Assembly (NCBI RefSeq): GCF_009455635.1
Contig: NZ_QPER01000001.1
Span: 496,001 to 560,000, forward strand
Length of the DNA: 64,000 bases
Direction of reading: 5' to 3'
Source: Paraburkholderia agricolaris
GTDB lineage: Bacteria; Pseudomonadota; Gammaproteobacteria; Burkholderiales; Burkholderiaceae
Under the pieces are notes generated by a model, which searched no databases, was not told the origin of the DNA, and saw nothing but the letters and a program-made list of their open reading frames with translations. Shown here one piece after another: positions 57,443 through 64,000 of this stretch (the stretch's first letter is position 1; each line of letters opens with the position of its first letter). A program made the position numbers and the translations under genes.

Positions 57443-59551
57443 ATGAGACGGCACACCGTCGTGCAATTCGCCTGCGGTCTGGCGCTGCTCGGCGCGCTCG
57501 GCGCAACGGCTGCGCTGAGTGGCTGCGGCGGCACATCGCAAACCGGCGGCAACAGTTCCGGCAACGGCGCGGGCAACACGCAAGCCAGCGCGGGTACGCC
57601 GGCCAGCACACCGGCGACGTCCGCTGGGCCGGCGGTCAAAAAGATGCTGCTGGTCGAACTCGACGGCGTGACGTACAGCGCGTTGAGCGCGGGGATCGCC
57701 GGCGGCAAGCTGCCCAATCTGGCGAAGCTGACCGTGGCGCCCGCGTACAGCGGCGGTGTCAACGGCACGCTGTCGCAGCAACCCAATCTCGATGCACCTG
57801 GCTGGGCGACCGTGCTGACCGGCACGTGGGCCGACCGTCACCAGATCAACTCCGACGCGCCTAATCAGGCCTCGCACAGCAGCACGGTATTTCAGATGCT
57901 CAAGACCGCGGGCGCCGGCACGGTGGGCGCGACCGTCGATTCGAGCGGTCTCGCGGCCTTGCTGACGCCGGATCAGAATGCCGGCAATCTCGACACGCTC
58001 GTGAACTGCGCGTCGGTCGACGCCTGCGTCACGCAGAACGGCGTGAACCTGATCGACAACGGCTACTCGCTGGTGTTCGCGCAATACCACTCGGCGCAGG
58101 ACGCCGCGTTGAACGACGGGTTGTCGTCGGCGAACTATGCGAGCACCCTGGGGCAACTGGATGCCGCGCTCGGCACGCTGGTCGCTGAAACCGCCAAACG
58201 CAGCAACGAGAACTGGTTGATCGTCGTGACCAGCAGTCACGGTCTGAACGCGGCCGGCGGCACCGACGGCTTACCGCTGCCGGCTGAGTCGACCAGCTTC
58301 ATCGCGCTGAACCAGGCGCCGAATGCGCGCCTCGGCAACACCACCGCGCCGGCCACGATGGCCGCGCTCTACACGCGCGCCAGCATCGCCGACATCACGC
58401 CGACGCTGCTCGCCTACAAGGGCATGCTGCCCGATTCGATGACCTATGCGCTCGACGGCGGCCAGTTCATCGGCGCCACGCCCGTATCGCAACTATTAGG
58501 CACCACCGGTAGCGATAACGCCAGCCTTGTCCTCACGTGGACCGCGCCCGCGACCGGCGCGATCAGCGTGCTGCGCAACGGCACCTTGATCGCGAGCCTG
58601 CCCGCCGGCACCGCGACCTATACCGACAGCCAACTCGGCCTGACGACAACCGGCGTCTACCCGTTCAACTACACGGTAGTGGCCGGCAGCGCGCCGCTCG
58701 CGACGATTACCCAGGTTGTGTACGTGCAACCCCCGCCGCCTCCGCCCCCGCCGCCGCCGCTCGCGACCACGCTGACCAACGGTCTGTCCAGCTACTACCC
58801 GTTCGGTGCGCTGCCACCGGTTGATCGTCTGAACGCCAGCACGATGGGGCCGTGGGCTGCGGATGCCGACGGTGGCGTGCTGGTCGCCGACCCGTTCGGC
58901 GGCAAGGGCTTGCAGATCGATACGCATACGGTCGACAGCAATGGCTTCGATGGCTACAAGCTCACGCAGACCAACGACGTTACGACCCACGCGCAATTCA
59001 CCATCGGCTTCTGGTTCTACACCTCGTGCGCGAATCTCACGGGTAACGGCACGCCGGTGTTCTCGAACAAGAACTACTACTCGGGCGGCAATGCCGGCAT
59101 CGCGATCGGCCTGTTCCCGGGCTCGAGCACGAGCTGCAACATCCGCTTCAACCTCGGCGACGGCAGCACGCGTAACGACATCAACAGCCTGAACGTCAGC
59201 GCCAACAAGTGGACCTATCTCGCGCTGGCTATCGACACCGCTGCGAAGAAGATCAACGCCTACATCTTCGATCCGGTGCTCGGCGAGCAGAAGGTGCTGG
59301 GCCAGGCGCTGAGCGTCAATATCGCCAAGCTGCCGGGCCTCGGTGTGTTCGGCCTGAACGAAGACGGTACCGGCCACTACTACATGAATGCCTGTAACTA
59401 CACGCCGCCGTACACCGTCGGCAAGTGCGCGGCGACGCCGCCGGATGTACAGGCGTTCGGCGACCTCGCGCTGTGGACCCGTGTCGTCACCGAAACCGAG
59501 TTGCAGTCGATCTTCGGTTCGGGACAGCCATTGTCCACGCTCACCCACTGA
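57443..59551 (+). CDS. Lipoprotein with alkaline-phosphatase/PDE fold and LamG-like C-terminal domain
   Basis: A 702-residue exported lipoprotein. The signal peptide ends in lipobox LSGC (Cys28), then comes a Ser/Gly/Ala-rich linker. An alkaline-phosphatase-superfamily domain (about 65-350) starts KKMLLVELDGVTYSALSAGI. A short Ig-like segment, a stretch of ten prolines (about 430-439) and a LamG/concanavalin-like domain (about 445-700) follow. The usual Thr/Ser before PN in the nucleophile motif is replaced (NLDAPGWATVLTG has Asp118), and SDHG reads SSHG (Ser265), so catalysis may be altered or lost. GAGGGGA precedes the ATG. It lies directly upstream of a small lipoprotein and a phospholipase C. 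Confidence 0.75.
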   Translation: MRRHTVVQFACGLALLGALGATAALSGCGGTSQTGGNSSGNGAGNTQASAGTPASTPATSAGPAVKKMLLVELDGVTYSALSAGIAGGKLPNLAKLTVAPAYSGGVNGTLSQQPNLDAPGWATVLTGTWADRHQINSDAPNQASHSSTVFQMLKTAGAGTVGATVDSSGLAALLTPDQNAGNLDTLVNCASVDACVTQNGVNLIDNGYSLVFAQYHSAQDAALNDGLSSANYASTLGQLDAALGTLVAETAKRSNENWLIVVTSSHGLNAAGGTDGLPLPAESTSFIALNQAPNARLGNTTAPATMAALYTRASIADITPTLLAYKGMLPDSMTYALDGGQFIGATPVSQLLGTTGSDNASLVLTWTAPATGAISVLRNGTLIASLPAGTATYTDSQLGLTTTGVYPFNYTVVAGSAPLATITQVVYVQPPPPPPPPPPLATTLTNGLSSYYPFGALPPVDRLNASTMGPWAADADGGVLVADPFGGKGLQIDTHTVDSNGFDGYKLTQTNDVTTHAQFTIGFWFYTSCANLTGNGTPVFSNKNYYSGGNAGIAIGLFPGSSTSCNIRFNLGDGSTRNDINSLNVSANKWTYLALAIDTAAKKINAYIFDPVLGEQKVLGQALSVNIAKLPGLGVFGLNEDGTGHYYMNACNYTPPYTVGKCAATPPDVQAFGDLALWTRVVTETELQSIFGSGQPLSTLTH

Positions 59552-59564
59552 CCGGAGTCCAGCG

Positions 59565-59909
59565 ATGAACCCAATGGTTTCCTTTTCGAAAGCGCCCGGG
59601 ATGAAGGCGACAGGCGAGGCGCGGCAAGCGCAAACCCGCAGCGGGCCGCGTCGTGCGCGTGACCTGCTGACGATCGCCGCCCTCTGCGCGCTGTGCGTAT
59701 CGATGGCCGGCTGCGGCGACGGATCGAGCAGCAGCACCAGCAATGGTGCGGGCGGCTCCGGCACCGCCGCGAACAACGCGGCGGCCGGTGCGGGCGGTGC
59801 AAGCGCGCCGGTGCCGATCGTCGCGGCACCGGCCTCCGGTGCGTGCGCCGCATCGGGCGCGAGCGCCGCGCAGCCGTTGCAGAACACGCAACTCGTCTGC
59901 GCGCCCTGA
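59565..59909 (+). CDS. Small Gly/Ala/Ser-rich lipoprotein, unknown function
   Basis: A 114-residue protein with a basic N-terminus, a hydrophobic helix and the lipobox SMAGC at about residue 50 (AALCALCVSMAGC). The mature part of about 65 residues is low-complexity and looks disordered (SSSSTSNGAGGSGTAANNAA and more of this type), with two Cys at the end. GGAG precedes the ATG, 14 bases after the stop of the preceding gene. It is wedged between the phosphatase-fold lipoprotein and the phospholipase gene and is probably cotranscribed. I know no family for it. Confidence 0.65.
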   Translation: MNPMVSFSKAPGMKATGEARQAQTRSGPRRARDLLTIAALCALCVSMAGCGDGSSSSTSNGAGGSGTAANNAAAGAGGASAPVPIVAAPASGACAASGASAAQPLQNTQLVCAP

Positions 59910-60008
59910 CGTGCTGTTTGCCGCGTGCGCTTTGCCGCCTGCCTGTCGAGCCACTGGCTGCGACGGCCTGGCAAGCGCACAGATTCTGACGATCCCAACA
60001 CGCCAAAC

Positions 60009-62147
60009 ATGACCTCATTGGACCGCCGTACCTTCCTGCGCAGCGCCGCGGGCGCTGCCGCGCTCAGCCTGTTTCCGCCCGCGATCCGCCGCGCGCTTGC
60101 GATTCCCGCGAACAACACGACCGGCACCATCAACGACGTCCAGCACGTCGTCATCTTCATGCAGGAGAACCGCTCGTTCGATCATTACTTCGGCACGCTG
60201 CCGGGCGTGCGCGGTTTTAGCGACCGCTTCACGATTCCGCAGCCGAGCGGCACGACCGTGTTCCAGCAGAACGACGGCACGCGCACTGTGCTGCCGTTTT
60301 ACCTCGACAGCACCAAGGGCAACGCGCTGCTAGCTGGCGGCCCGCATTCGTGGACTGACGCGCATCAGGCGTGGGACAACGGCCGCATGACACAGTGGCC
60401 GAAAGCGAAAGGCGACGTGTCGATGGGCTATCTGAAGCAGGCCGATCTGCCGTTCCATGTCGCGCTGGCGAACGCGTTCACGATCTGCGACGCCTATCAC
60501 TGCTCGCTGCATGGCGGCACCAATTCGAACCGGATCTTTTTGTGGACCGGCACCAACGGCGCGAGCGCCGGTTCCAATCCGGTCGTCAACAACGACGGCT
60601 GGGACGGCCTCGGCGCCTCGGCGACCGGCCTCACGTGGACGACTTATCCGGAACGTCTGCAGGCAGCGGGTGTGAGCTGGAAGGTCTACCAGAACATGCC
60701 GGACAACTACACGGACAACTCGCTCGCCGGCTTTGCGACTTACCGCAAGGTGAACGAGACGCTGCCGGGTTCGCCGTTGTTGCCGTACACGCAGTCACTG
60801 GAGGCCGTGGCGCCGTTGTACAAGGGCATTGGCAATACGATGCCCGACGGCGGCTTCCTGCAGTCGCTGAAAGACGATATCGCGGCCGGCCAGATGCCGC
60901 AGGTGAGCTGGATCGTTTCGCCGCAGGCCTACTGTGAGCACCCGGGCACGTCGACGCCGGGGCAGGGCGCTTACTACCTGCAACTGCTGCTCGACACGCT
61001 GACGGCCAACCCGGATGTGTGGAGCAAGACCGTGCTGTTCGTCAATTACGACGAGAACGATTGCTTCTTCGATCACATGCCGCCGCCCGATGCGCCGAGC
61101 AAAAATGCCGACGGCACGTTCGCCGGCAAATCGACGGTCAACGCGCAGTACGAGTACTTCACGAAGGCCAACCCGCCTGGCGATTCGTCGCCGATCGTGC
61201 CGGACGGACAATGTTTTGGACCGGGCCCGCGTGTGCCGATGTTCGTCGTGTCGCCGTGGAGCACGGGCGGCTGGGTGAATTCGCAGGTGTTCGACCATAC
61301 GTCGGTGCTGCGTTTTCTGGAGCAGCGGTTCGGCGTGACCGAGACCAACATCAGCCCGTGGCGGCGCGCGGTGTGCGGCGATCTTACCTCGGCATTCAAC
61401 TTTCGCAATCCGAACGATGCGCCGGTGGCGGCGCTGCCCGCGCCGACCAAAGCTCAGGCCGATGCGCAGAACACACAGCAGAGCGCGTTGGGCGCAGTGC
61501 CGGTGCCTCCGGCGGCGAGCCAGCAGATGCCGCAACAGGTGCTGATGTCGCGGCCGTCGCGTGCACTGCCGTACCTGCTGCACGTGAGCGCCAATGCCGA
61601 TGTGCAGGACGGTCTGATCTGGCTGATTTTCAGCAACACCGGCACGGCCGGCGCGGTGTTCCATGTGTACGACCAGTTGCACCTCGACCGGCCGCCGCGC
61701 CGCTATACCGTCGAAGCAGGCAAGGAGCTATCGGACTCATGGGCCGCGCTCGCCGACGATAAGGGCAATTACAGCTTGTGGGTGCTCGGGCCGAATGGTT
61801 TTCATCGGTCGTTTCAGGGCAGCGTGGCGACGGTTGCGACCGGGCCGAATCCGGAGGTGCGGGTCTGCTATGACATCGTCAACAACGCGGTCTATCTGAC
61901 GATCATGAATACGGGCAATGCAACGGCCAACGTGACCGTGACCTCGAACGCGTATCGCAGCGATGGTCCGTGGACCTACGCGGTGCCCGCGGGAATGCAG
62001 GTCGAGCCGTACTGGTCGGTGAGCGCCTCGGGCGGCTGGTATGACTTTACGCTGGCCGCTGCGGGCGGTTTCACGCGGCGTTTTGCGGGGCGAGTCGAAA
62101 CCGGCAAGGACAGCGTCAGCGATCCGGCGATGGGCGTGGCGAGTTAA
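60009..62147 (+). CDS. Phospholipase C, phosphocholine-type, Tat-exported
   Basis: A 712-residue enzyme of the acid-phosphatase/PLC family (non-haemolytic PlcN group) that cleaves phosphatidylcholine to diacylglycerol and phosphocholine. A Tat signal is seen as LDRRTFLRSAAGAAALSLFP (about 4-23). The catalytic-domain hallmark is MQENRSFDHYFGTLPGVRGF; metal-binding segments follow in FVNYDENDCFFDHMPPP and VFDHTSVLRFLEQRFGV. Two DUF756-like beta domains form the C-terminus (about 510-700). The family targets eukaryotic membranes and lung surfactant and also serves phosphate scavenging. The gene ends in a UUCG-loop terminator. Confidence 0.92.
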   Translation: MTSLDRRTFLRSAAGAAALSLFPPAIRRALAIPANNTTGTINDVQHVVIFMQENRSFDHYFGTLPGVRGFSDRFTIPQPSGTTVFQQNDGTRTVLPFYLDSTKGNALLAGGPHSWTDAHQAWDNGRMTQWPKAKGDVSMGYLKQADLPFHVALANAFTICDAYHCSLHGGTNSNRIFLWTGTNGASAGSNPVVNNDGWDGLGASATGLTWTTYPERLQAAGVSWKVYQNMPDNYTDNSLAGFATYRKVNETLPGSPLLPYTQSLEAVAPLYKGIGNTMPDGGFLQSLKDDIAAGQMPQVSWIVSPQAYCEHPGTSTPGQGAYYLQLLLDTLTANPDVWSKTVLFVNYDENDCFFDHMPPPDAPSKNADGTFAGKSTVNAQYEYFTKANPPGDSSPIVPDGQCFGPGPRVPMFVVSPWSTGGWVNSQVFDHTSVLRFLEQRFGVTETNISPWRRAVCGDLTSAFNFRNPNDAPVAALPAPTKAQADAQNTQQSALGAVPVPPAASQQMPQQVLMSRPSRALPYLLHVSANADVQDGLIWLIFSNTGTAGAVFHVYDQLHLDRPPRRYTVEAGKELSDSWAALADDKGNYSLWVLGPNGFHRSFQGSVATVATGPNPEVRVCYDIVNNAVYLTIMNTGNATANVTVTSNAYRSDGPWTYAVPAGMQVEPYWSVSASGGWYDFTLAAAGGFTRRFAGRVETGKDSVSDPAMGVAS

Positions 62148-62192
62148 GGCAGCAGCAATGTCGCGCTGATTAAGCGAGGAGTGGCATTTGAT

Positions 62193-62221
62193 GGAGTCAG
62201 CTTCGGCTGACTCCTTTTTTT
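62193..62221 (+). terminator. Rho-independent terminator of the phospholipase cassette
   Basis: GGAGTCAGC (62193-62201) pairs with GCTGACTCC (62206-62214) around a TTCG tetraloop, then seven T. Confidence 0.92.
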
Positions 62222-62241
62222 ATGGCTATCTGGCCGGGTGT

Positions 62242-62589
62242 TTATTTGGCCTCGGAGCCTGCGCTCGCGCCGGACGGTGGGACCAGCTCGAAGCAGGCCG
62301 GCGGCGTGGCCGGTGTTTTCGACTTCGCGTCCGGTTGCTGAGGATCGACGCATTTGAAGGCGCTCTGATCGCGCTGGACGAAAATCGTATCGGCCGAGCC
62401 GCCATTGACATGTGCGCCGTTCACGACCGCGACGATTTTGTAGCCGTCCTGCAGCAAGCTCGACAGTGTGATTGGGCTGGCGCGCCACTGACTGCTGGGT
62501 GGCGTTTGGGCGTTGGCGGTGAGCGGCGCTACGGCTGCGAGAAGCGCGGCGGTGGCAGCTACGGTACGGGCGGCGGTGCGGAATGTCAT
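62242..62589 (-). CDS. Small secreted protein, unknown function
   Basis: A 115-residue protein with a clear Sec signal peptide (MTFRTAARTVAATAALLAAV, cleaved near ANAQ at residue 28). The mature 87 residues include SSLLQDGYKIVAVVNGAH and TIFVQRDQSAFKCV, and carry two Cys (KCVDP, PACFEL) that could pair. AAGGAGG lies about eight bases before the ATG at 62589. It is convergent with the phospholipase cassette and downstream of the tRNA and its terminator on the same strand. No family recognised. Confidence 0.75.
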   Translation of the reverse strand: MTFRTAARTVAATAALLAAVAPLTANAQTPPSSQWRASPITLSSLLQDGYKIVAVVNGAHVNGGSADTIFVQRDQSAFKCVDPQQPDAKSKTPATPPACFELVPPSGASAGSEAK

Positions 62590-62642
62590 CAAGAAACCTC
62601 CTTGAAGTTGCAATTTGGAAGACCGAACGGAAGACCAAAACA

Positions 62643-62677
62643 AAAAAGCCGCTGACCTTGTGGATCAGCGGCTTTTT
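62643..62677 (-). terminator. Rho-independent terminator of the tRNA gene
   Basis: AAAAAGCCGCTGA (62643-62655) pairs with TCAGCGGCTTTTT (62665-62677). Read leftward it follows the tRNA by about ten bases and ends in a T run. Confidence 0.85.
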
Positions 62678-62685
62678 CTTGCAAC

Positions 62686-62762
<77 letters not shown>

Positions 62763-62774
62763 GAAAGAAGCGAG

Positions 62775-62803
62775 ATTATGAGGATAGGGCTGGGGGCTGT
62801 CAA
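62775..62803 (-). promoter_or_regulatory. Sigma-70 promoter of the tRNA gene
   Basis: On the minus strand TTGACA (62803-62798) and CATAAT (62780-62775) are separated by exactly 17 bases, with the -10 box 12 bases before the tRNA. A near-consensus strong promoter. Confidence 0.9.
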
Positions 62804-62848
62804 CCCCCGCTACGCAACTTTTTTAAATTGCCCCGTCCTGGAGGCGTT

Positions 62849-64000
62849 TCAGTCCTTCGCGTAGATATCCGAGTCCTTGGTTTCCTTGACGAACAGCATG
62901 CCGATCACGAGCGTGATGAGCGCGACTACAATCGGATACCACAGCCCCGAGTAGATGTCGCCCTTGGCCGCCACGATCGCGAAGGCGGTCGCCGGCAGGA
63001 AGCCGCCGAACCAGCCATTGCCGATGTGATACGGCAGCGACATCGAGGTATAGCGGATGCGCGTCGGGAACATCTCCACCAGCATTGCCGCAATCGGCCC
63101 GTAGACCATCGTCACGTAGATCATCATGATCGTCAGGATCACCACGCTCATCGGCCAGTTGATCTGCGACGGATCGGCCTTCGGCGGATAGCCGGCGGTC
63201 TTCAGCGTGGTCGCGAGCGTCTTGTCGAACGCCTTGCCCTGATCCTTGGCGTCGGCGGCCTTGCCGTCATACGTGTTGATCACCGTATCGCCGACCTTGA
63301 TCTCCGCCAGCGTGCCCGCCGGCGCCGCGACGTTCTCGTAGTTCAAGCCGGCTTTCGAAAGCGCGCTCTTGGCGATGTCGCAGGAACTCGTGAACTTCGC
63401 CGTGCCGACCGGATTGAACTGGAACGAACACTCGTCCGGGTTCGCGATCACGACGATCGGCGACTTCGCCGTAGCCGCTTCGAGTGCCGGGTTGGTGTAG
63501 TGAGTCAGCGCCTTGAACAGCGGGAAGTACGTGCAGGCTGCAATCAGCAGGCCGGCCATGATGATCGGCTTGCGGCCGATACGGTCCGACAGCGAGCCGA
63601 AGAACAGGAAGAACGGCGTGCCGATCAGCAGCGCGATCGCGATCAGGATGTTGGCCGTCGCGCCGTCCACCTTCAGTGTCTGCGTCAGGAAGAACAGCGT
63701 GTAGAACTGACCCGTATACCAGACCACGGCCTGGCCGGCGGTCAGGCCGATCAGCGCGAGGATCACGATCTTCAGATTCTTCCACTGGCCAAATGCTTCG
63801 GTCAGCGGCGCCTTCGAAGTCTTGCCCTCAGCCTTGATGCGCGCGAACACCGGCGATTCGTTCAGCTGCAGGCGAATCCACACCGACACGCCGAGCAGAA
63901 CGATCGACGCGAGGAACGGAATACGCCAGCCCCACACGCCGAACGCGTCTTCACCCATGGCCGTGCGCACGCCGAGAATCACCAGCAGCGAGAGGAACAG
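62849..64000 (-). CDS. MHS-family MFS transporter, C-terminal part (cut by window edge)
   Basis: The last 383 codons of a metabolite:H+ symporter; the frame remains open at the right edge. GWRIPFLASIVLLGVSVWIR and LNESPVFARIKAEGKTSKAP are MHS hallmarks, as is GSLSDRIGRKPIIMAGLLIA. An unusual soluble stretch of about 115 residues (from NPALEAATAKSPIV to the WPMSVVILTIM helix) interrupts the membrane part and includes two Cys (DECSFQF, SSCDIAK). Substrate unknown. It lies upstream of the tRNA gene on the same strand, but the tRNA has its own promoter. Confidence 0.88.
   Translation of the reverse strand: MFLSLLVILGVRTAMGEDAFGVWGWRIPFLASIVLLGVSVWIRLQLNESPVFARIKAEGKTSKAPLTEAFGQWKNLKIVILALIGLTAGQAVVWYTGQFYTLFFLTQTLKVDGATANILIAIALLIGTPFFLFFGSLSDRIGRKPIIMAGLLIAACTYFPLFKALTHYTNPALEAATAKSPIVVIANPDECSFQFNPVGTAKFTSSCDIAKSALSKAGLNYENVAAPAGTLAEIKVGDTVINTYDGKAADAKDQGKAFDKTLATTLKTAGYPPKADPSQINWPMSVVILTIMMIYVTMVYGPIAAMLVEMFPTRIRYTSMSLPYHIGNGWFGGFLPATAFAIVAAKGDIYSGLWYPIVVALITLVIGMLFVKETKDSDIYAKD

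Noticed and set aside
58496..60160. 554-codon minus-strand frame across the two lipoprotein genes
   Set aside because: It overlaps two genes with signal peptides and good start sites. Its Arg-rich sequence has no recognisable domain.
57389..62643. Phospholipase cassette as a phage or mobile island
   Set aside because: No integrase, terminal repeats or composition break is visible, and the flanking genes are ordinary. The tRNA at 62686 has no attachment-like repeat that I can find.

Overview
The window looks like chromosomal DNA of a Burkholderiales bacterium, most probably Paraburkholderia or Burkholderia. The base composition is GC-rich, long antisense open frames mirror nearly every gene, and the gene order is typical of the group: rplM-rpsI-erpA, tyrS-dtd, dusB-fis-purH-ruvC, pepP-ubiH, miaB-phoH-ybeY-corC-lnt and ribB behind an FMN riboswitch. 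No insertion sequence, phage, integrase or CRISPR array is visible. Both edges cut genes: a BvgS-like sensor kinase on the left and an MHS-family transporter on the right.

Positions 1-31000 are mostly housekeeping. A two-component pair is followed by ribosomal proteins L13/S9, ErpA, AnmK, TyrS, D-aminoacyl-tRNA deacylase, a histidine phosphatase and the Holliday-junction genes. The ruvC and ruvAB genes are separated by an opposite-strand LysE-type exporter. PurH, Fis, DusB, a UbiH-type hydroxylase, PepP, a GST, a LoiP-like protease and the lnt/corC/ybeY/phoH/miaB block follow. A LysR regulator diverges from a VOC-protein/MFS pair, and an XRE-cupin regulator precedes the riboswitch-controlled ribB.

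Positions 30300-45800 hold a glycerol block (HAD phosphatase, glpF, glpK, glpD, and glpR further upstream) with a GlpR-like palindrome ahead of glpD. Next come a cytoplasmic-type gamma-glutamyltransferase, an MHS transporter, a predicted diiron ferritin-like protein, an FMN split-barrel protein, an RhlE-type helicase and hemolysin III.

Positions 45800-57300 hold two multiheme cytochromes c without a dehydrogenase partner, divergent copCD, and two small conserved-looking genes. A D-galactonate locus (transporter, dgoD, GntR regulator) follows, then a DHA2 efflux pump divergent from its MarR repressor, and a LysR regulator. The GntR regulator appears to start at ATT.

Positions 57400-62200 form a same-strand run of three exported proteins: an alkaline-phosphatase-fold lipoprotein with a LamG-like tail and apparently degenerate metal/nucleophile motifs, a small lipoprotein, and a Tat-exported phospholipase C. 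A small secreted protein, a CAU-anticodon tRNA with a strong promoter, and the partial MHS transporter close the window. I see no clear-cut new defence or mobile system. The most unusual items are the phospholipase cassette, the ATT start, the altered aquaporin NPA motifs and the extended riboswitch hairpin.
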